Position numbers and translations under genes: made by a program. A DNA stretch of 64,000 nt from Serratia oryzae (GTDB taxonomy: Bacteria; Pseudomonadota; Gammaproteobacteria; Enterobacterales; Enterobacteriaceae). Below, piece by piece: positions 26,391 to 38,129 of the stretch (positions are counted from its first letter, which is position 1; each line of letters begins with the position of its first letter). The stretch lies in the NCBI RefSeq assembly GCF_001976145.1, contig NZ_MOXD01000007.1:1-64000 (forward strand). Direction: 5' to 3'. The notes under the pieces were generated by a model. It made no database searches. It saw only the letters and a program-made list of their open reading frames with translations, and was not told where the DNA came from.

Positions 26391-27701
26391 TTACTCAGGT
26401 TTGGCTTTGGGCTGACGGCGTTTACCGACGTTTTTCGCGTCGCGATGGCGTACTTTGACCTTGGCCTTTTCTTTATTCTTCAGCTTATCTTCAGCGCGTT
26501 TTGCCAGAACCTTCTTCGAAGGTTTACCGTTACTCTTTTCGTTTGGCGCTTTGGTGGTCGGGCGCAGTTCATCAATCACGCGGGCTTTCAGCGGTTCATT
26601 CAGATAACGGCCCACTTTGCCCAGCAGCAGATGATCGTGTGCTTCCACCAGCGAGATCGCGGTGCCTTTGCGCCCGGCGCGGCCAGTGCGGCCGATACGG
26701 TGCAGATAGGTATCGGCGGTGCGCGGCATGTCGAAGTTAAACACGTGGGTGATATCCAGGATATCCAGGCCACGCGCGGCAACGTCGGTGGCAACCAGCA
26801 CGTTCACCCGGCCATCCATCATACGTTTGACCGCTTCGTTACGCTTGGCTTGCACCATTTCACCTTCGAGATAACAGGTGTTGATACCCGCTTCGCGCAG
26901 CCAGGCGGCCAGTTCATGCACGCGCTCGCGTTTGCGCACGAAGATGACGGATTTCTGCACTTCCGGCTGCTTCAGCAGATGCACCAGCAGCGCGGTTTTA
27001 TGCTTGACGTCATCGGCACGGTAGTACCATTGCAGGATTTTTTTGCGTTCGCGGCGCGATGGGTCGGCTTCCACTTCCACCGGCTCTTTCAGGATGCGTT
27101 CGGCAAATTCGCGAATGGCATCGCCTTCCAGCGTGGCAGAGAACAGCAGTGTCTGGTTGCGCCAGCGGGTTTCGGCAGAAATGGTTTCGATATCCTGCGC
27201 AAAGCCCATATCGAGCATGCGATCGGCTTCATCGAGGATCAGGGTTTCAACCGCACGGCAATCAAAGTTTTCTTCTTTGATGTATTGCAGCAGGCGGCCA
27301 GTGGTCGCAACCACGATGTCCTGGTTCTCACTGAACACTTCTGCGTGGTTCATATAGGCCACGCCGCCGGTGATGGTGGCAATATCCAACGAGGTATGAG
27401 CAGCTAATTCACGCGCCTGATCGGCAACCTGCATTGCCAGTTCACGCGTTGGGGTGAGGATCAGTACGCGCGGCGGGCCGGATTTTTTACGCGGGAAATC
27501 CAGCAGGTGCTGTAAAACGGGCAGCAAAAATGCGGCGGTTTTACCGGTGCCGGTGGGAGCCGAACCCAAGACATCACGCCCGTCCATGGCCGGCGGGATC
27601 GCTTCGGCTTGAATGGCGGTGGGGCGATCGTAACCTTTATCACGCAGCGCGGTGATCAGGCGTTCATCGAGTTCGAGTTCGGAAAATTGGGTTGCTGTCA
27701 T
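26391..27701 (-). CDS. srmB: DEAD-box RNA helicase SrmB
   Basis: This 436-residue helicase has a Q motif (RPTAIQAEAIP), motif I APTGTGKT at 48-55, motif II DEAD at 157-160, SAT at 188-190 and HRIGRTGRAG. A Lys/Arg-rich tail ends the protein. SrmB helps early assembly of the 50S ribosomal subunit, acting with L4 and L24 on 23S rRNA. The order ung-grcA-srmB-trmN6-nadB matches E. coli. It is divergent from trmN6 and has its own terminator. Confidence 0.95.
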   Translation of the reverse strand: MTATQFSELELDERLITALRDKGYDRPTAIQAEAIPPAMDGRDVLGSAPTGTGKTAAFLLPVLQHLLDFPRKKSGPPRVLILTPTRELAMQVADQARELAAHTSLDIATITGGVAYMNHAEVFSENQDIVVATTGRLLQYIKEENFDCRAVETLILDEADRMLDMGFAQDIETISAETRWRNQTLLFSATLEGDAIREFAERILKEPVEVEADPSRRERKKILQWYYRADDVKHKTALLVHLLKQPEVQKSVIFVRKRERVHELAAWLREAGINTCYLEGEMVQAKRNEAVKRMMDGRVNVLVATDVAARGLDILDITHVFNFDMPRTADTYLHRIGRTGRAGRKGTAISLVEAHDHLLLGKVGRYLNEPLKARVIDELRPTTKAPNEKSNGKPSKKVLAKRAEDKLKNKEKAKVKVRHRDAKNVGKRRQPKAKPE

Positions 27702-27832
27702 GGTCTACCTCTACTTGGGGCGCCGATTATAGACGGGTTAGCCTCAGGGTTCACCCTTTTTAAGGAAAGCATCTCTTTTACCCTCAATCAGATTGCCTTA
27801 TGCTACGCCAGTTTTGTCACCAGGTGGCTATT

Positions 27833-28579
27833 GTGAGTAATCAAACAACAACCAAACAGGCCCCGCGCCGCGGTGGTTTTACCTTTAAACAATTCTTTGT
27901 TGCTCACGATCGCTGTGCGATGAAAGTGGGCACCGATGGCGTGCTGCTCGGTGCCTGGGTGGCGCTGGGGCAGGCACGGCGGATCCTGGATATTGGCTGT
28001 GGCAGTGGGCTGATCGCCCTGATGCTGGCACAGCGATCGGCCGCAGAGGTCACCATTGATGCGGTTGAGCTGGATAGTGACGCTGCCGCTCAGGCCGGTG
28101 AAAACGTGCTGGAATCGCCCTGGCCGCAAAAGATTAACGTGCATAGCCAGGATATCCACCATTTTGCCCTGCGGCATACCCATTGCTATGACCTGATCGT
28201 CAGTAATCCGCCTTATTTTGAGCCGTCCGTCGCCTGCCGCGATCTGGCCCGAACCCACGCTCGCTATACCGAAACCCTGACTCACGATGCTCTGCTGGAT
28301 TGTGCCGAGCGTTTGCTCGGTGAAAACGGCCATTTCTGCGTGGTGTTACCTCATGGTATCGGCGAAGCATTTGAAGTGAATGCCCACCAACGTGGCTGGC
28401 ATACCGCTCGGCGGCTGAATATCAGCGATCGGGCCGAGACGCCGCAGCATCGTATGTTGTTGGCTCTGACACGTCACCCGGTGGTAAAGGAGGAAGCTGA
28501 GTTGGCGATAAAACAGGATGATGGCCGCTATACCGCTGATTTCCGCCGGTTGATTACGGATTTTTACCTGAACTATTAA
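27833..28579 (+). CDS. trmN6: tRNA1(Val) adenine-37 N6-methyltransferase (YfiC)
   Basis: This 248-residue methyltransferase has the SAM motif LDIGCGSGLIALML and the catalytic NPPY in IVSNPPYFEPS. It methylates A37 of tRNA1-Val. The opening FTFKQFFVAHDRCAMKVGTDG is nearly identical to E. coli YfiC. I set the start at a GTG at 27833 with AGGTGG upstream, because the earlier ATG adds residues not found in the family. It is divergent from srmB and convergent with nadB. Confidence 0.92.
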   Translation: MSNQTTTKQAPRRGGFTFKQFFVAHDRCAMKVGTDGVLLGAWVALGQARRILDIGCGSGLIALMLAQRSAAEVTIDAVELDSDAAAQAGENVLESPWPQKINVHSQDIHHFALRHTHCYDLIVSNPPYFEPSVACRDLARTHARYTETLTHDALLDCAERLLGENGHFCVVLPHGIGEAFEVNAHQRGWHTARRLNISDRAETPQHRMLLALTRHPVVKEEAELAIKQDDGRYTADFRRLITDFYLNY

Positions 28580-28583
28580 CATT

Positions 28584-28604
28584 CCCCTCTCAGCACAAGA
28601 GGGG
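28584..28604. terminator. Hairpin between convergent trmN6 and nadB
   Basis: CCCCTCT and AGAGGGG pair around seven bases in the 33-base gap between the two stops. There is a short T-run only on the nadB-entry side, so it may be a weak shared terminator. Confidence 0.5.
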
Positions 28605-28612
28605 AAAAATTC

Positions 28613-30214
28613 TCAAGGTTGCAGGATGGTGGGCTTGGGTTGCGGCAGTTGCTCGGGATAATCCAACGTAAAATGCAGCCCACGGCTTTCTTTGCGCGCC
28701 ATCGCGCTGCGCACAATCAGCTCCGCTACCTGTACCAGATTGCGTAACTCCAACAGATTGTTGGAGATGCGGAAGTTGGCATAGTACTCATCGATCTCCT
28801 GCTGCAGCGTATTGATACGACGCAGGGCGCGCTCAAGGCGTTTGGTGGTGCGCACGATGCCGACGTAATCCCACATAAACAGCCGCAATTCATGCCAGTT
28901 ATGCTGGATCACCACACGTTCGTCGGAATCGTCGACTCGGCTTTCATCCCACGCTGGTAACTGTTTGGCTAACGTGATGGCGGGCAGGCGCGTCAGAATA
29001 TCTTCGGCAGCGGACCAACCATAAACCAGGCACTCCAGCAGTGAGTTAGACGCCATGCGGTTAGCGCCGTGCAGGCCGGTATAGCTGACTTCGCCAATGG
29101 CGTACAGGCCATCCAGATCGGTACGGCCATGCTGATCGACCATCACGCCGCCGCAGGTGTAGTGGGCGGCTGGCACAATCGGGATCGGCTGTTTGGTCAG
29201 ATCAAACCCCAGCGTCAGCAGTTTTTCATGGATCATCGGGAAATGCTGGGTGATAAATTCGGCTGGCTTATGGCTGATGTCCAGATACATGCAGTCTGCA
29301 CCCAGGCGCTTCATCTCATGATCAATGGCGCGAGCCACGATATCGCGCGGAGCCAGTTCGCCTCGCGGGTCGAAGTCCGGCATAAAGCGGCTGCCGTCCG
29401 GGCGTATCAGATAAGCCCCTTCACCGCGCAGTGCTTCGGTCAGCAGGAAGTTGCGGGCCTGTGGATGGAACAGGCAGGTTGGGTGGAACTGGTTGAATTC
29501 CAGATTGGCGACCCGGCAGCCGGCGCGCCAGGCCATGGCAATGCCGTCACCGGAGGAGATATCCGGGTTGGTAGTGTACTGATAGACCTTGGCAGCACCG
29601 CCGGTGGCCAGCACCACCGCTTTGGCGCGGTAAGTCTCCACCTGCTCCTGTTCACGGTTCCAGACGTAAGCGCCCACTACGCGTTTGGTGCCCGGCAAAC
29701 CGATTTTATTGGAGGTGATCAGATCGACCGCATTGTGGCGTTCCATGACACAAATATTAGGGTGGGAACTTGCTTTCCCTACCAGGGTGGTCTCTACTTC
29801 TTTACCGGTAGCATCGGCGGCGTGCAGGATACGGCGGTGGCTATGCCCGCCCTCGCGCGTCAGATGATAACGTGCTTCACCCTGGGAATTGGTTTCGGTG
29901 TCGAACAGAACGCCTTGATCGATCAGCCACTGTACGCAATGGCGTGCGTTTCCGGCGATAAATTCGACGGCGTCTTTATCACACAGGCCTGCTCCGGCGA
30001 TCAGTGTGTCATCAACGTGCGAGGCAATACTGTCCGTTTCGTCAAACACCGCGGCGATCCCGCCTTGGGCATAAAAGGTCGCCCCTTCATTGAGTGGGCC
30101 TTTGCTGAGTACGGTAACCTTGCAATGTTGCGCCAGGCGCAACGCCAGTGACAAGCCCGCAGCACCGCTGCCGACGATCAGTACATCGCTAACATGTTCA
30201 GAAGATGGTTGCAT
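28613..30214 (-). CDS. nadB: L-aspartate oxidase
   Basis: This 533-residue flavoprotein has the FAD fingerprint [16 protein letters not shown] near the start, the succinate dehydrogenase/fumarate reductase-type [14 protein letters not shown] and HTCGG-type active-site elements, and the C-terminal helical domain. It oxidises aspartate to iminoaspartate, the first step of de novo NAD synthesis, with NadA. The ATG at 30214 matches E. coli; the frame extends 12 codons more without support. It is divergent from rpoE. Confidence 0.96.
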   Translation of the reverse strand: MQPSSEHVSDVLIVGSGAAGLSLALRLAQHCKVTVLSKGPLNEGATFYAQGGIAAVFDETDSIASHVDDTLIAGAGLCDKDAVEFIAGNARHCVQWLIDQGVLFDTETNSQGEARYHLTREGGHSHRRILHAADATGKEVETTLVGKASSHPNICVMERHNAVDLITSNKIGLPGTKRVVGAYVWNREQEQVETYRAKAVVLATGGAAKVYQYTTNPDISSGDGIAMAWRAGCRVANLEFNQFHPTCLFHPQARNFLLTEALRGEGAYLIRPDGSRFMPDFDPRGELAPRDIVARAIDHEMKRLGADCMYLDISHKPAEFITQHFPMIHEKLLTLGFDLTKQPIPIVPAAHYTCGGVMVDQHGRTDLDGLYAIGEVSYTGLHGANRMASNSLLECLVYGWSAAEDILTRLPAITLAKQLPAWDESRVDDSDERVVIQHNWHELRLFMWDYVGIVRTTKRLERALRRINTLQQEIDEYYANFRISNNLLELRNLVQVAELIVRSAMARKESRGLHFTLDYPEQLPQPKPTILQP

Positions 30215-30316
30215 AACGTATGATGTGTGCAGAAGAAGAGTGAAATTCATGTTAGCCTACTTATCCGGGCAAAAGCCACGGGTAGGTTGATATCAACAGA
30301 AAAACAATGGCGGTAT

Positions 30317-30344
30317 GGAACTTCGTGTTCTATATGAACTCCAA
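30317..30344 (+). promoter_or_regulatory. Sigma-E-type autoregulatory promoter of rpoE
   Basis: GGAACTT at 30317-30323 and TCCAA at 30340-30344 are separated by 16 bases, close to the sigma-E consensus GGAACTT-N16-TCTGA. It lies 84 bases upstream of the rpoE start, matching the known self-activation of the operon. Confidence 0.75.
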
Positions 30345-30427
30345 GCGAGTGCTTGCTCAGGAAAATAATGTATGGCTGGCAGTACTGTTTTACGCATGGA
30401 GACGGATTTGGGGAGAATTTACCTCGG

Positions 30428-31003
30428 ATGAGCGAGCAGTTAACGGATCAGGTTCTGGTTGAGCGAGTCCAAAAGGGCGATCAGCAGTCTTTTAACCTAC
30501 TGGTAGTTCGTTACCAGCATAAGGTTGCGAGCCTGGTTTCTCGCTATGTACCCCAGGGTGATGTCCCTGATGTGGTGCAGGAGTCGTTTATTAAAGCCTA
30601 TCGCGCACTGGAATCATTCCGTGGTGATAGCGCCTTTTATACCTGGTTGTATCGAATTGCCGTGAACACGGCAAAAAATTACCTGGTTGCTCAGGGGCGG
30701 CGTCCACCCTCAAGCGATGTGGATGCTAACGATGCTGAAAATTACGAAAGTGCGGGTGCACTGAAAGAAATTTCGAACCCTGAGAACTTAATGTTGTCAG
30801 AAGAGTTGAGACAGATAGTTTTCCGTACTATTGAGTCACTTCCTGAAGATCTTCGCATGGCGATTACCTTGAGGGAGTTGGATGGTCTAAGCTACGAAGA
30901 GATAGCATCTATCATGGACTGTCCGGTGGGAACAGTACGTTCGCGTATTTTCCGCGCCAGGGAGGCTATCGATAATAAAGTTCAACCGCTGATCCAACGT
31001 TAG
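30428..31003 (+). CDS. rpoE: RNA polymerase sigma-E factor
   Basis: This 191-residue ECF sigma factor has region 2 FIKAYRALESFRGDSAFYTW and region 4 LDGLSYEEIASIMDCPVGTVRSR split around an acidic linker. It directs transcription of envelope-stress genes, including outer membrane assembly and periplasmic folding factors. The ATG at 30428 gives the family length. First gene of rpoE-rseA-rseB-rseC, preceded by its own sigma-E-type promoter. Confidence 0.98.
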   Translation: MSEQLTDQVLVERVQKGDQQSFNLLVVRYQHKVASLVSRYVPQGDVPDVVQESFIKAYRALESFRGDSAFYTWLYRIAVNTAKNYLVAQGRRPPSSDVDANDAENYESAGALKEISNPENLMLSEELRQIVFRTIESLPEDLRMAITLRELDGLSYEEIASIMDCPVGTVRSRIFRAREAIDNKVQPLIQR

Positions 31004-31033
31004 CGATGGCGGACACAGGAAGGGTACTTAGGT

Positions 31034-31687
31034 ATGCAGAAAGAAAAGCTTTCCGCTCTGATGGACGGAGAAACGCTGGACAGTGAGCTGCTGAGTTCAT
31101 TGTGCAAAGATAAGGCGCTTCAACAAAGCTGGCAGAGCTATCACCTGATCCGTGACACATTACGGGGTGATATCGGCCAAGTCATGCATCTCGATATCGC
31201 AGATCGTGTTGCCGCAGCGCTGGAGAAAGAACCCGTACGTCTGGTTCCTTCAGCCGTTCCCGAATCCCAGCCACAGCCCCATACATGGGGAAGAATGCCT
31301 TTCTGGGGCAAGATTCGCCCTTGGGCCAGCCAACTCACGCAAGTGGGTGTCGCTGCCTGTGTGTCTCTGGCGGTGATTGTGGGTGTGCAGCATTATAACC
31401 AGCCAGATGTCCAATCTGGGGCGTCTGAGACCCCGGTATTCAACACCTTGCCTATCATGGGGCAGGCTTCACCGGTTAGCCTGGGCGTGCCGGCGGATAG
31501 CTTCTCAACTGGCAGCGGCCAGCAGCAACAGGTACAGGAACAGCGTAAGCGTATTAATGCCATGCTGCAGGATTATGAACTGCAACGCCGTTTGCATTCT
31601 GATCAACTGCAACTTGAACAGAGCACTCCGCAACAGGCCGCTGTTCAGGTCCCTGGAACTCAGTCTTTAGGAATGCAACAGCAGTAA
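31034..31687 (+). CDS. rseA: Anti-sigma-E factor RseA
   Basis: This 217-residue inner membrane protein has an N-terminal sigma-binding domain (MQKEKLSALMDGETLDSELL), one membrane helix near 100-118 (VGVAACVSLAVIVGVQHY) and a Gln-rich periplasmic domain. It holds RpoE at the membrane until DegS and RseP cleave it. The C-terminus ends in GMQQQ, differing from the usual YQF-like outer membrane porin signal, as expected for the inhibitor itself. The stop overlaps the rseB ATG by one base. Confidence 0.95.
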   Translation: MQKEKLSALMDGETLDSELLSSLCKDKALQQSWQSYHLIRDTLRGDIGQVMHLDIADRVAAALEKEPVRLVPSAVPESQPQPHTWGRMPFWGKIRPWASQLTQVGVAACVSLAVIVGVQHYNQPDVQSGASETPVFNTLPIMGQASPVSLGVPADSFSTGSGQQQQVQEQRKRINAMLQDYELQRRLHSDQLQLEQSTPQQAAVQVPGTQSLGMQQQ

Positions 31688-32643
31688 TGAAGCAAATCTG
31701 GTTATCCGTTTGTCTATTGACGGGCAGCCTGCTCTTTTCAAATATCGCCCCAGCTCAATCTGAGTCTGGGGCGTTATTACAACAAATGAGCAGTGCCAGT
31801 CGTTCACTCAATTATGAAATCGCCTATATCAGCATCACTAAGCAGGGGATAGAGTCGTTACGCTACCGCCATGCTGTGATCGATAATCAGCCTTTAGGGC
31901 AACTGCTGCATATGGATGGCCCGCGCCGCGAAGTGCTGCAGCGTGGCGGCGGGATCAGCTATTTCGAACCTGGCCTTGAGCCTTTCACCCTATCCGGCGA
32001 TCACATCGTTGATGTGTTACCTTCCATTGTGTATGCCGATTTCAATTATCTGGCGAAATACTACGACTTCATTTCCGTTGGGCAAACCCGTATCGCCGAT
32101 CGTCCAAGCGAGGTGTTTCGCATTGTTGCGCGTGATGGTTCCCGCTATAGCTACGTTGTGTGGATGGACGCGGAGACCAAGCTGCCGCTGCGGGTGGATC
32201 TGCTTGATCGCGATGGTGAAACGTTAGAACAGTATCGCGTGATCTCGTTCGTGGTGGGAGAGCAGGTGAAGAACGTCATGCAGGGTTTGCTCAAGGCTAA
32301 TCTGCCGCCGTTGCTGTCGTTACCTGCTGCAGAAAATATTCAACTGGGTTGGAGAACGGGCTGGTTACCCGCAGGGGTCAACGAAGTGGCTCGCAATCGC
32401 CGCAAGTTGCCGAATGTGGATGAACCCGTTGAGTCGCGTTTGTACAGCGATGGTCTATTCAGTTTTTCGGTGAACGTAACGCCATCTGGCAGCAGCGTCA
32501 GCCAGCAGTTTTACCGCCAAGGCCGCCGTACCATTCAGACCGAAATCCGCCATGGTAATGAAATTACCATAGTCGGCGAATTACCACCGTCAACGGCCAA
32601 GCGGATTGCTGACAGTATTTCTTTCAAGGTATCACCGCCATGA
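31687..32643 (+). CDS. rseB: Sigma-E regulator RseB
   Basis: This 318-residue periplasmic protein has signal peptide MKQIWLSVCLLTGSLLFSNI with cleavage near APAQS. It has the LolA/MucB-like N-domain and a smaller C-domain ending in SISFKVSPP. RseB binds the periplasmic part of RseA and shields it from DegS, releasing it when lipopolysaccharide intermediates accumulate. Translation is coupled to rseA (overlap) and rseC (four-base overlap). Confidence 0.95.
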   Translation: MKQIWLSVCLLTGSLLFSNIAPAQSESGALLQQMSSASRSLNYEIAYISITKQGIESLRYRHAVIDNQPLGQLLHMDGPRREVLQRGGGISYFEPGLEPFTLSGDHIVDVLPSIVYADFNYLAKYYDFISVGQTRIADRPSEVFRIVARDGSRYSYVVWMDAETKLPLRVDLLDRDGETLEQYRVISFVVGEQVKNVMQGLLKANLPPLLSLPAAENIQLGWRTGWLPAGVNEVARNRRKLPNVDEPVESRLYSDGLFSFSVNVTPSGSSVSQQFYRQGRRTIQTEIRHGNEITIVGELPPSTAKRIADSISFKVSPP

Positions 32644-33116
32644 TGAAAGAATGGGCTACGGTCGTTTCGTGGCAGCAAGGGGTTGCTTTGTTACGCTGCG
32701 AACCTAAAGCGGGTTGTGGTAGTTGCACGGCCCGTTCCGGCTGTGGTGCGCGAGCACTGAATGAACTGGTGCCGGAAAGTGAACATCATTTACAGGTGCA
32801 GATTGAGCAGCCGCTTGAGCCTGGGCAGCGTGTTGAAGTTGGCATTGCTGAAGGCAGTTTGTTGCGTTCGGCAATGCTGGTGTATATGACGCCATTGTTT
32901 GGCGTTATGCTTGGCGGTGGCTTGTTGCAATGGTGGCAGGGCAGTGACGCCGCCGCGCTGTTTGGGGCTGTGATCGGTGGTGGTGCCGCTTTTCTGGTGG
33001 CCCGCTTGCTGGCAACGCACCTCGGTGAACAGGCTGATTATCAACCTGTGGTACTGCAAATCGGTTTGCCCCCAGGCGCGTTGCGTTTGCAAACAGAAAA
33101 CGAAACCCCGCTCTAA
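32640..33116 (+). CDS. rseC: SoxR-reducing system/sigma-E operon membrane protein RseC
   Basis: This 158-residue protein has a cysteine cluster CEPKAGCGSCTARSGCGA near the N-terminus and two membrane helices (MLVYMTPLFGVMLGGGLL and ALFGAVIGGGAAFLVARLL). RseC is the last gene of the sigma-E operon. In E. coli it is linked to reduction of SoxR together with the Rsx complex, and its Salmonella homologue to thiamine synthesis. The start may be either of two adjacent ATG codons at 32640 and 32643. Confidence 0.94.
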   Translation: MMKEWATVVSWQQGVALLRCEPKAGCGSCTARSGCGARALNELVPESEHHLQVQIEQPLEPGQRVEVGIAEGSLLRSAMLVYMTPLFGVMLGGGLLQWWQGSDAAALFGAVIGGGAAFLVARLLATHLGEQADYQPVVLQIGLPPGALRLQTENETPL

Positions 33117-33485
33117 AATGGTCACCGCGTCGTTGCTAGGCTTCTATGCGGTGATAAATCATCTTGTTCACCAGTGCAATAAACTGTCTGCGCTAAACAG
33201 CAGAAAATACTCTATTGAGAGCCGCTCGTTTCCGCTGGAGTCAGGGCGCTTGCCGCGACGGTTATTTGTGAGCATCGGCTTTCAAAACTTGCGCCGCTCT
33301 GTAACACTAAAATGAGCATAAATAGAATGCCTTCACTGCACCGATCGCTAGGTTTTCAGTGGTGTGGCATGTAGAATGCTGCGATTCAGGCGAAAGACGG
33401 CCTAACCCATTCACTGTCGCTTTATGTCCATGCGGGTTTCCATAGGCGAGTAATTCAGAAATACCAAGGCAGAAAAACTTTTATA
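33117..33485. other. Intergenic region between rseC and lepA
   Basis: This stretch of about 370 bases has no convincing gene. A hairpin TCACCGC/GCGGTGA near 33122-33161 could end the rse operon, but it has a long loop and no T-run. The lepA promoter should lie in the second half. The nearest AAGG to the lepA ATG is about 18 bases away, so lepA lacks a normal Shine-Dalgarno site here. Confidence 0.5.
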
Positions 33486-35285
33486 ATGAAGCATATACGA
33501 AATTTCTCCATTATTGCCCATATTGACCACGGTAAGTCGACGCTGTCAGACCGTATTATTCAAATCTGTGGCGGCTTGACCGAGCGTGAAATGGCGGCGC
33601 AGGTTCTGGATTCAATGGATCTGGAGCGTGAGCGTGGTATTACCATCAAAGCACAAAGCGTAACGCTCGATTACAAAGCGACAGATGGTCAAACTTATCA
33701 GCTTAACTTTATCGACACCCCAGGGCACGTTGACTTCTCCTATGAAGTTTCCCGTTCGCTGGCCGCCTGTGAAGGCGCATTGCTGGTGGTTGATGCCGGG
33801 CAGGGCGTAGAGGCTCAGACGCTGGCCAACTGCTATACCGCCCTGGACATGGATCTGGAAGTTGTGCCGGTGTTGAACAAGATCGACTTGCCTGCCGCCG
33901 ATCCCGATCGTGCAGCGCAGGAAATCGAAGATATTGTTGGCATTGATGCGACCGATGCGGTGCGCTGTTCGGCGAAAACCGGCGTGGGTGTGCCAGACGT
34001 TCTGGAGCGCTTGGTGCGCGATATTCCACCGCCAGAGGGCGATCCGGAAGCGCCACTGCAGGCGCTGATCATTGACTCCTGGTTTGATAACTACCTGGGC
34101 GTGGTTTCCCTGATCCGCGTTAAAAACGGGACGCTGCGTAAGGGCGACAAAGTCAAGGTAATGAGCACCGGCCAAACTTATAACGCCGATCGCCTGGGGA
34201 TTTTCACCCCGAAACGCGTCGATCGCGACGTGCTGAACTGTGGCGAAGTGGGTTGGCTGGTTTGCGCCATCAAAGACATCCTTGGTGCGCCGGTAGGGGA
34301 TACCCTGACTCTGGCTCGCCAGCCGGCAGAAAAAATGCTGCCAGGCTTCAAGAAAGTGAAGCCGCAGGTCTACGCGGGTCTGTTCCCGATCAGTTCCGAC
34401 GATTATGAAGCCTTCCGCGATGCGCTGGGTAAACTGAGCCTGAACGATGCTTCCCTGTTCTACGAGCCAGAAAGCTCTACGGCATTGGGCTTCGGTTTCC
34501 GCTGTGGTTTCCTGGGCTTACTGCACATGGAGATCATTCAGGAACGCTTGGAGCGTGAATACGATCTTGAGTTGATCACTACCGCGCCAACGGTTGTGTA
34601 TGAAGTGGAAACCACCAGCAAAGAAACTATTTACGTCGATAGCCCGTCCAAACTGCCGCCGCTGAACAATATTGCTGAGCTGCGTGAGCCGATCGCCGAA
34701 TGCCATATGCTGATGCCGCAAGAATATCTGGGTAACGTGATTACGCTGTGCATTGAGAAACGTGGTGTGCAGACCAACATGGTCTATCACGGTAACCAGG
34801 TGGCACTGACCTACGAAATTCCGATGGCAGAAGTGGTGCTTGATTTCTTCGATCGCCTGAAGTCGACCTCGCGCGGTTACGCGTCGCTCGATTATAACTT
34901 CAAGCGTTTCCAAACCTCTGACATGGTGCGTGTCGATGTGCTGATCAACAACGAACGTGTCGATGCGTTAGCATTGATCACTCACCGTGATAATTCGCAA
35001 TATCGTGGCCGTGAGTTGGTAGAAAAGATGAAAGAGCTGATCCCACGCCAGCAATTCGATATTGCGATCCAGGCCGCGATCGGTACTCACATCATTGCGC
35101 GTTCCACCGTGAAACAGCTGCGTAAAAACGTTCTGGCGAAGTGTTACGGCGGTGACGTGAGCCGTAAGAAGAAGCTGTTGCAGAAACAGAAAGACGGTAA
35201 GAAACGCATGAAGCAGGTGGGGAACGTTGAGTTGCCACAGGAAGCCTTCCTGGCCATCCTGCACGTAGGCAAAGACAGCAAGTAA
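33486..35285 (+). CDS. lepA: Elongation factor 4 (LepA)
   Basis: This 599-residue translational GTPase has G1 AHIDHGKST at 11-19, DTPGHVDF, and [10 protein letters not shown] as G4. It has the LepA-only C-terminal domain ending [23 protein letters not shown]. LepA binds ribosomes and affects initiation or back-translocation under stress. It is followed 31 bases later by lepB, the conserved operon partner. Intact and E. coli length. Confidence 0.98.
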   Translation: MKHIRNFSIIAHIDHGKSTLSDRIIQICGGLTEREMAAQVLDSMDLERERGITIKAQSVTLDYKATDGQTYQLNFIDTPGHVDFSYEVSRSLAACEGALLVVDAGQGVEAQTLANCYTALDMDLEVVPVLNKIDLPAADPDRAAQEIEDIVGIDATDAVRCSAKTGVGVPDVLERLVRDIPPPEGDPEAPLQALIIDSWFDNYLGVVSLIRVKNGTLRKGDKVKVMSTGQTYNADRLGIFTPKRVDRDVLNCGEVGWLVCAIKDILGAPVGDTLTLARQPAEKMLPGFKKVKPQVYAGLFPISSDDYEAFRDALGKLSLNDASLFYEPESSTALGFGFRCGFLGLLHMEIIQERLEREYDLELITTAPTVVYEVETTSKETIYVDSPSKLPPLNNIAELREPIAECHMLMPQEYLGNVITLCIEKRGVQTNMVYHGNQVALTYEIPMAEVVLDFFDRLKSTSRGYASLDYNFKRFQTSDMVRVDVLINNERVDALALITHRDNSQYRGRELVEKMKELIPRQQFDIAIQAAIGTHIIARSTVKQLRKNVLAKCYGGDVSRKKKLLQKQKDGKKRMKQVGNVELPQEAFLAILHVGKDSK

Positions 35286-35316
35286 GAGCGAAAGCTCGTT
35301 TAACGAGGAAGTTTGC

Positions 35317-36294
35317 ATGGCGAATATGTTTGCCTTGATTCTGGCAATTGCGACGCTGGTGACTGGGATCATCTGGTGCTTTGAGCGCTTTAAATGGGCA
35401 CCTGCACGCCGGGCGAAAATTGCGGCGATCAATGCACAGGCTACGGGCGAAATAGACGAAAACGTGCTGGCGCAGGCGGCGAAGCAACCGAGTTGGGTTG
35501 AAACCGGTGCTTCGGTTTTCCCGGTATTGTTGCTGGTGTTTGTGGTGCGCTCGTTTATTTACGAGCCTTTTCAGATCCCTTCCGGTTCAATGATGCCGAC
35601 GCTGCTGATTGGCGATTTTATTCTGGTGGAAAAGTTTGCCTACGGTATTAAGGATCCGATCACCCAGACGACGTTAATTCCTACCGGGCAACCTAAACGC
35701 GGCGATATTGCCGTATTTAAATATCCCCGTGACACGAAATTGGACTATATCAAACGCGTTATCGGCCTGCCGGGCGATCGTGTTACCTATGATCCGGTCA
35801 ATAAACGCGTCACGGTGCAGCCATCTTGTAATAACGGCCAGTCATGCGATAGCGCATTGGCGGTGACCTACAGCGACGCGCAGCCAAGTGATTTCGTGCA
35901 AATGTTCAGCCGCAGCGGCATGGGTGAAGCCAGCAATGGTTTCTTCCAGATCCCGCTGGCCGATAGCGTGCCACCGGGCGGTATTCGTTTGAGTGAGCGC
36001 AAGGAAACCTTGGGTGATGTCACACACCGTATTCTGACCGTGCCCGGTGCGCAGGATCAGATCAGGGGCTATTACCAGCAGCCAGGCCAGCAATTAGCGG
36101 AGTGGGTAGTTCCTGCCGGGCATTATTTCATGATGGGCGACAACCGTGATAATAGCGCTGACAGCCGTTATTGGGGTTTTGTGCCGGAAAGAAATCTGGT
36201 GGGCAAAGCCACGGCCATCTGGATGAGTTTTGAAAAGCAAGAAGGTGAATGGCCAACCGGCGTAAGATTGAGCCGCATTGGTGGAATTCATTAA
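35317..36294 (+). CDS. lepB: Signal peptidase I
   Basis: This 325-residue inner membrane protease has two N-terminal membrane helices (4-20 and about 66-80). The catalytic serine is S91 in IPSGSMMPTLL and the general base is K146 in YIKRVIGLPGD. The MGDNRDNSADSRYWG box E comes near the end. It removes signal peptides from exported proteins on the periplasmic side. Co-transcribed with lepA. Confidence 0.97.
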   Translation: MANMFALILAIATLVTGIIWCFERFKWAPARRAKIAAINAQATGEIDENVLAQAAKQPSWVETGASVFPVLLLVFVVRSFIYEPFQIPSGSMMPTLLIGDFILVEKFAYGIKDPITQTTLIPTGQPKRGDIAVFKYPRDTKLDYIKRVIGLPGDRVTYDPVNKRVTVQPSCNNGQSCDSALAVTYSDAQPSDFVQMFSRSGMGEASNGFFQIPLADSVPPGGIRLSERKETLGDVTHRILTVPGAQDQIRGYYQQPGQQLAEWVVPAGHYFMMGDNRDNSADSRYWGFVPERNLVGKATAIWMSFEKQEGEWPTGVRLSRIGGIH

Positions 36295-36422
36295 TAGGCG
36301 TTTTTAACCCGCAATCTTTTAACTGCAGCGCTGTTAGCTGCGGTTTGAAATCCATTGGGTATATATAAACGCAGCATTATATTTCCACTCGTTGTAGAAT
36401 ACCTTCTCGAGCGATAAAAAGT

Positions 36423-36442
36423 TGGCTCCCTGTTGGGAGCCA
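36423..36442. repeat. Hairpin in the rnc leader
   Basis: TGGCTCCC and GGGAGCCA pair around TGTT in the 242-base gap between lepB and rnc. E. coli RNase III cleaves a stem in its own leader to lower rnc expression. This hairpin may be the equivalent, though a lepB terminator without a T-run is also possible. Confidence 0.45.
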
Positions 36443-36533
36443 CTGCAAACGAAACAGCTTTGGATTGGCTTTAGGCGAAGCAGGCCTGTTCCGTATGCTG
36501 CAAGTTTTTGACGCATTCTTGATCTATTGGTAA

Positions 36534-38122
<1,589 letters not shown>

Positions 38123-38129
38123 GCCTCTG

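Noticed and set aside
29069-30151. 360-codon open frame on the plus strand
   Set aside because: It is antisense to nadB, which has clear family motifs over its whole length; composition is that of a codon-bias shadow.
33117-33315. Small gene between rseC and lepA
   Set aside because: The frame begins inside rseC and has no separate start, ribosome binding site or family similarity.
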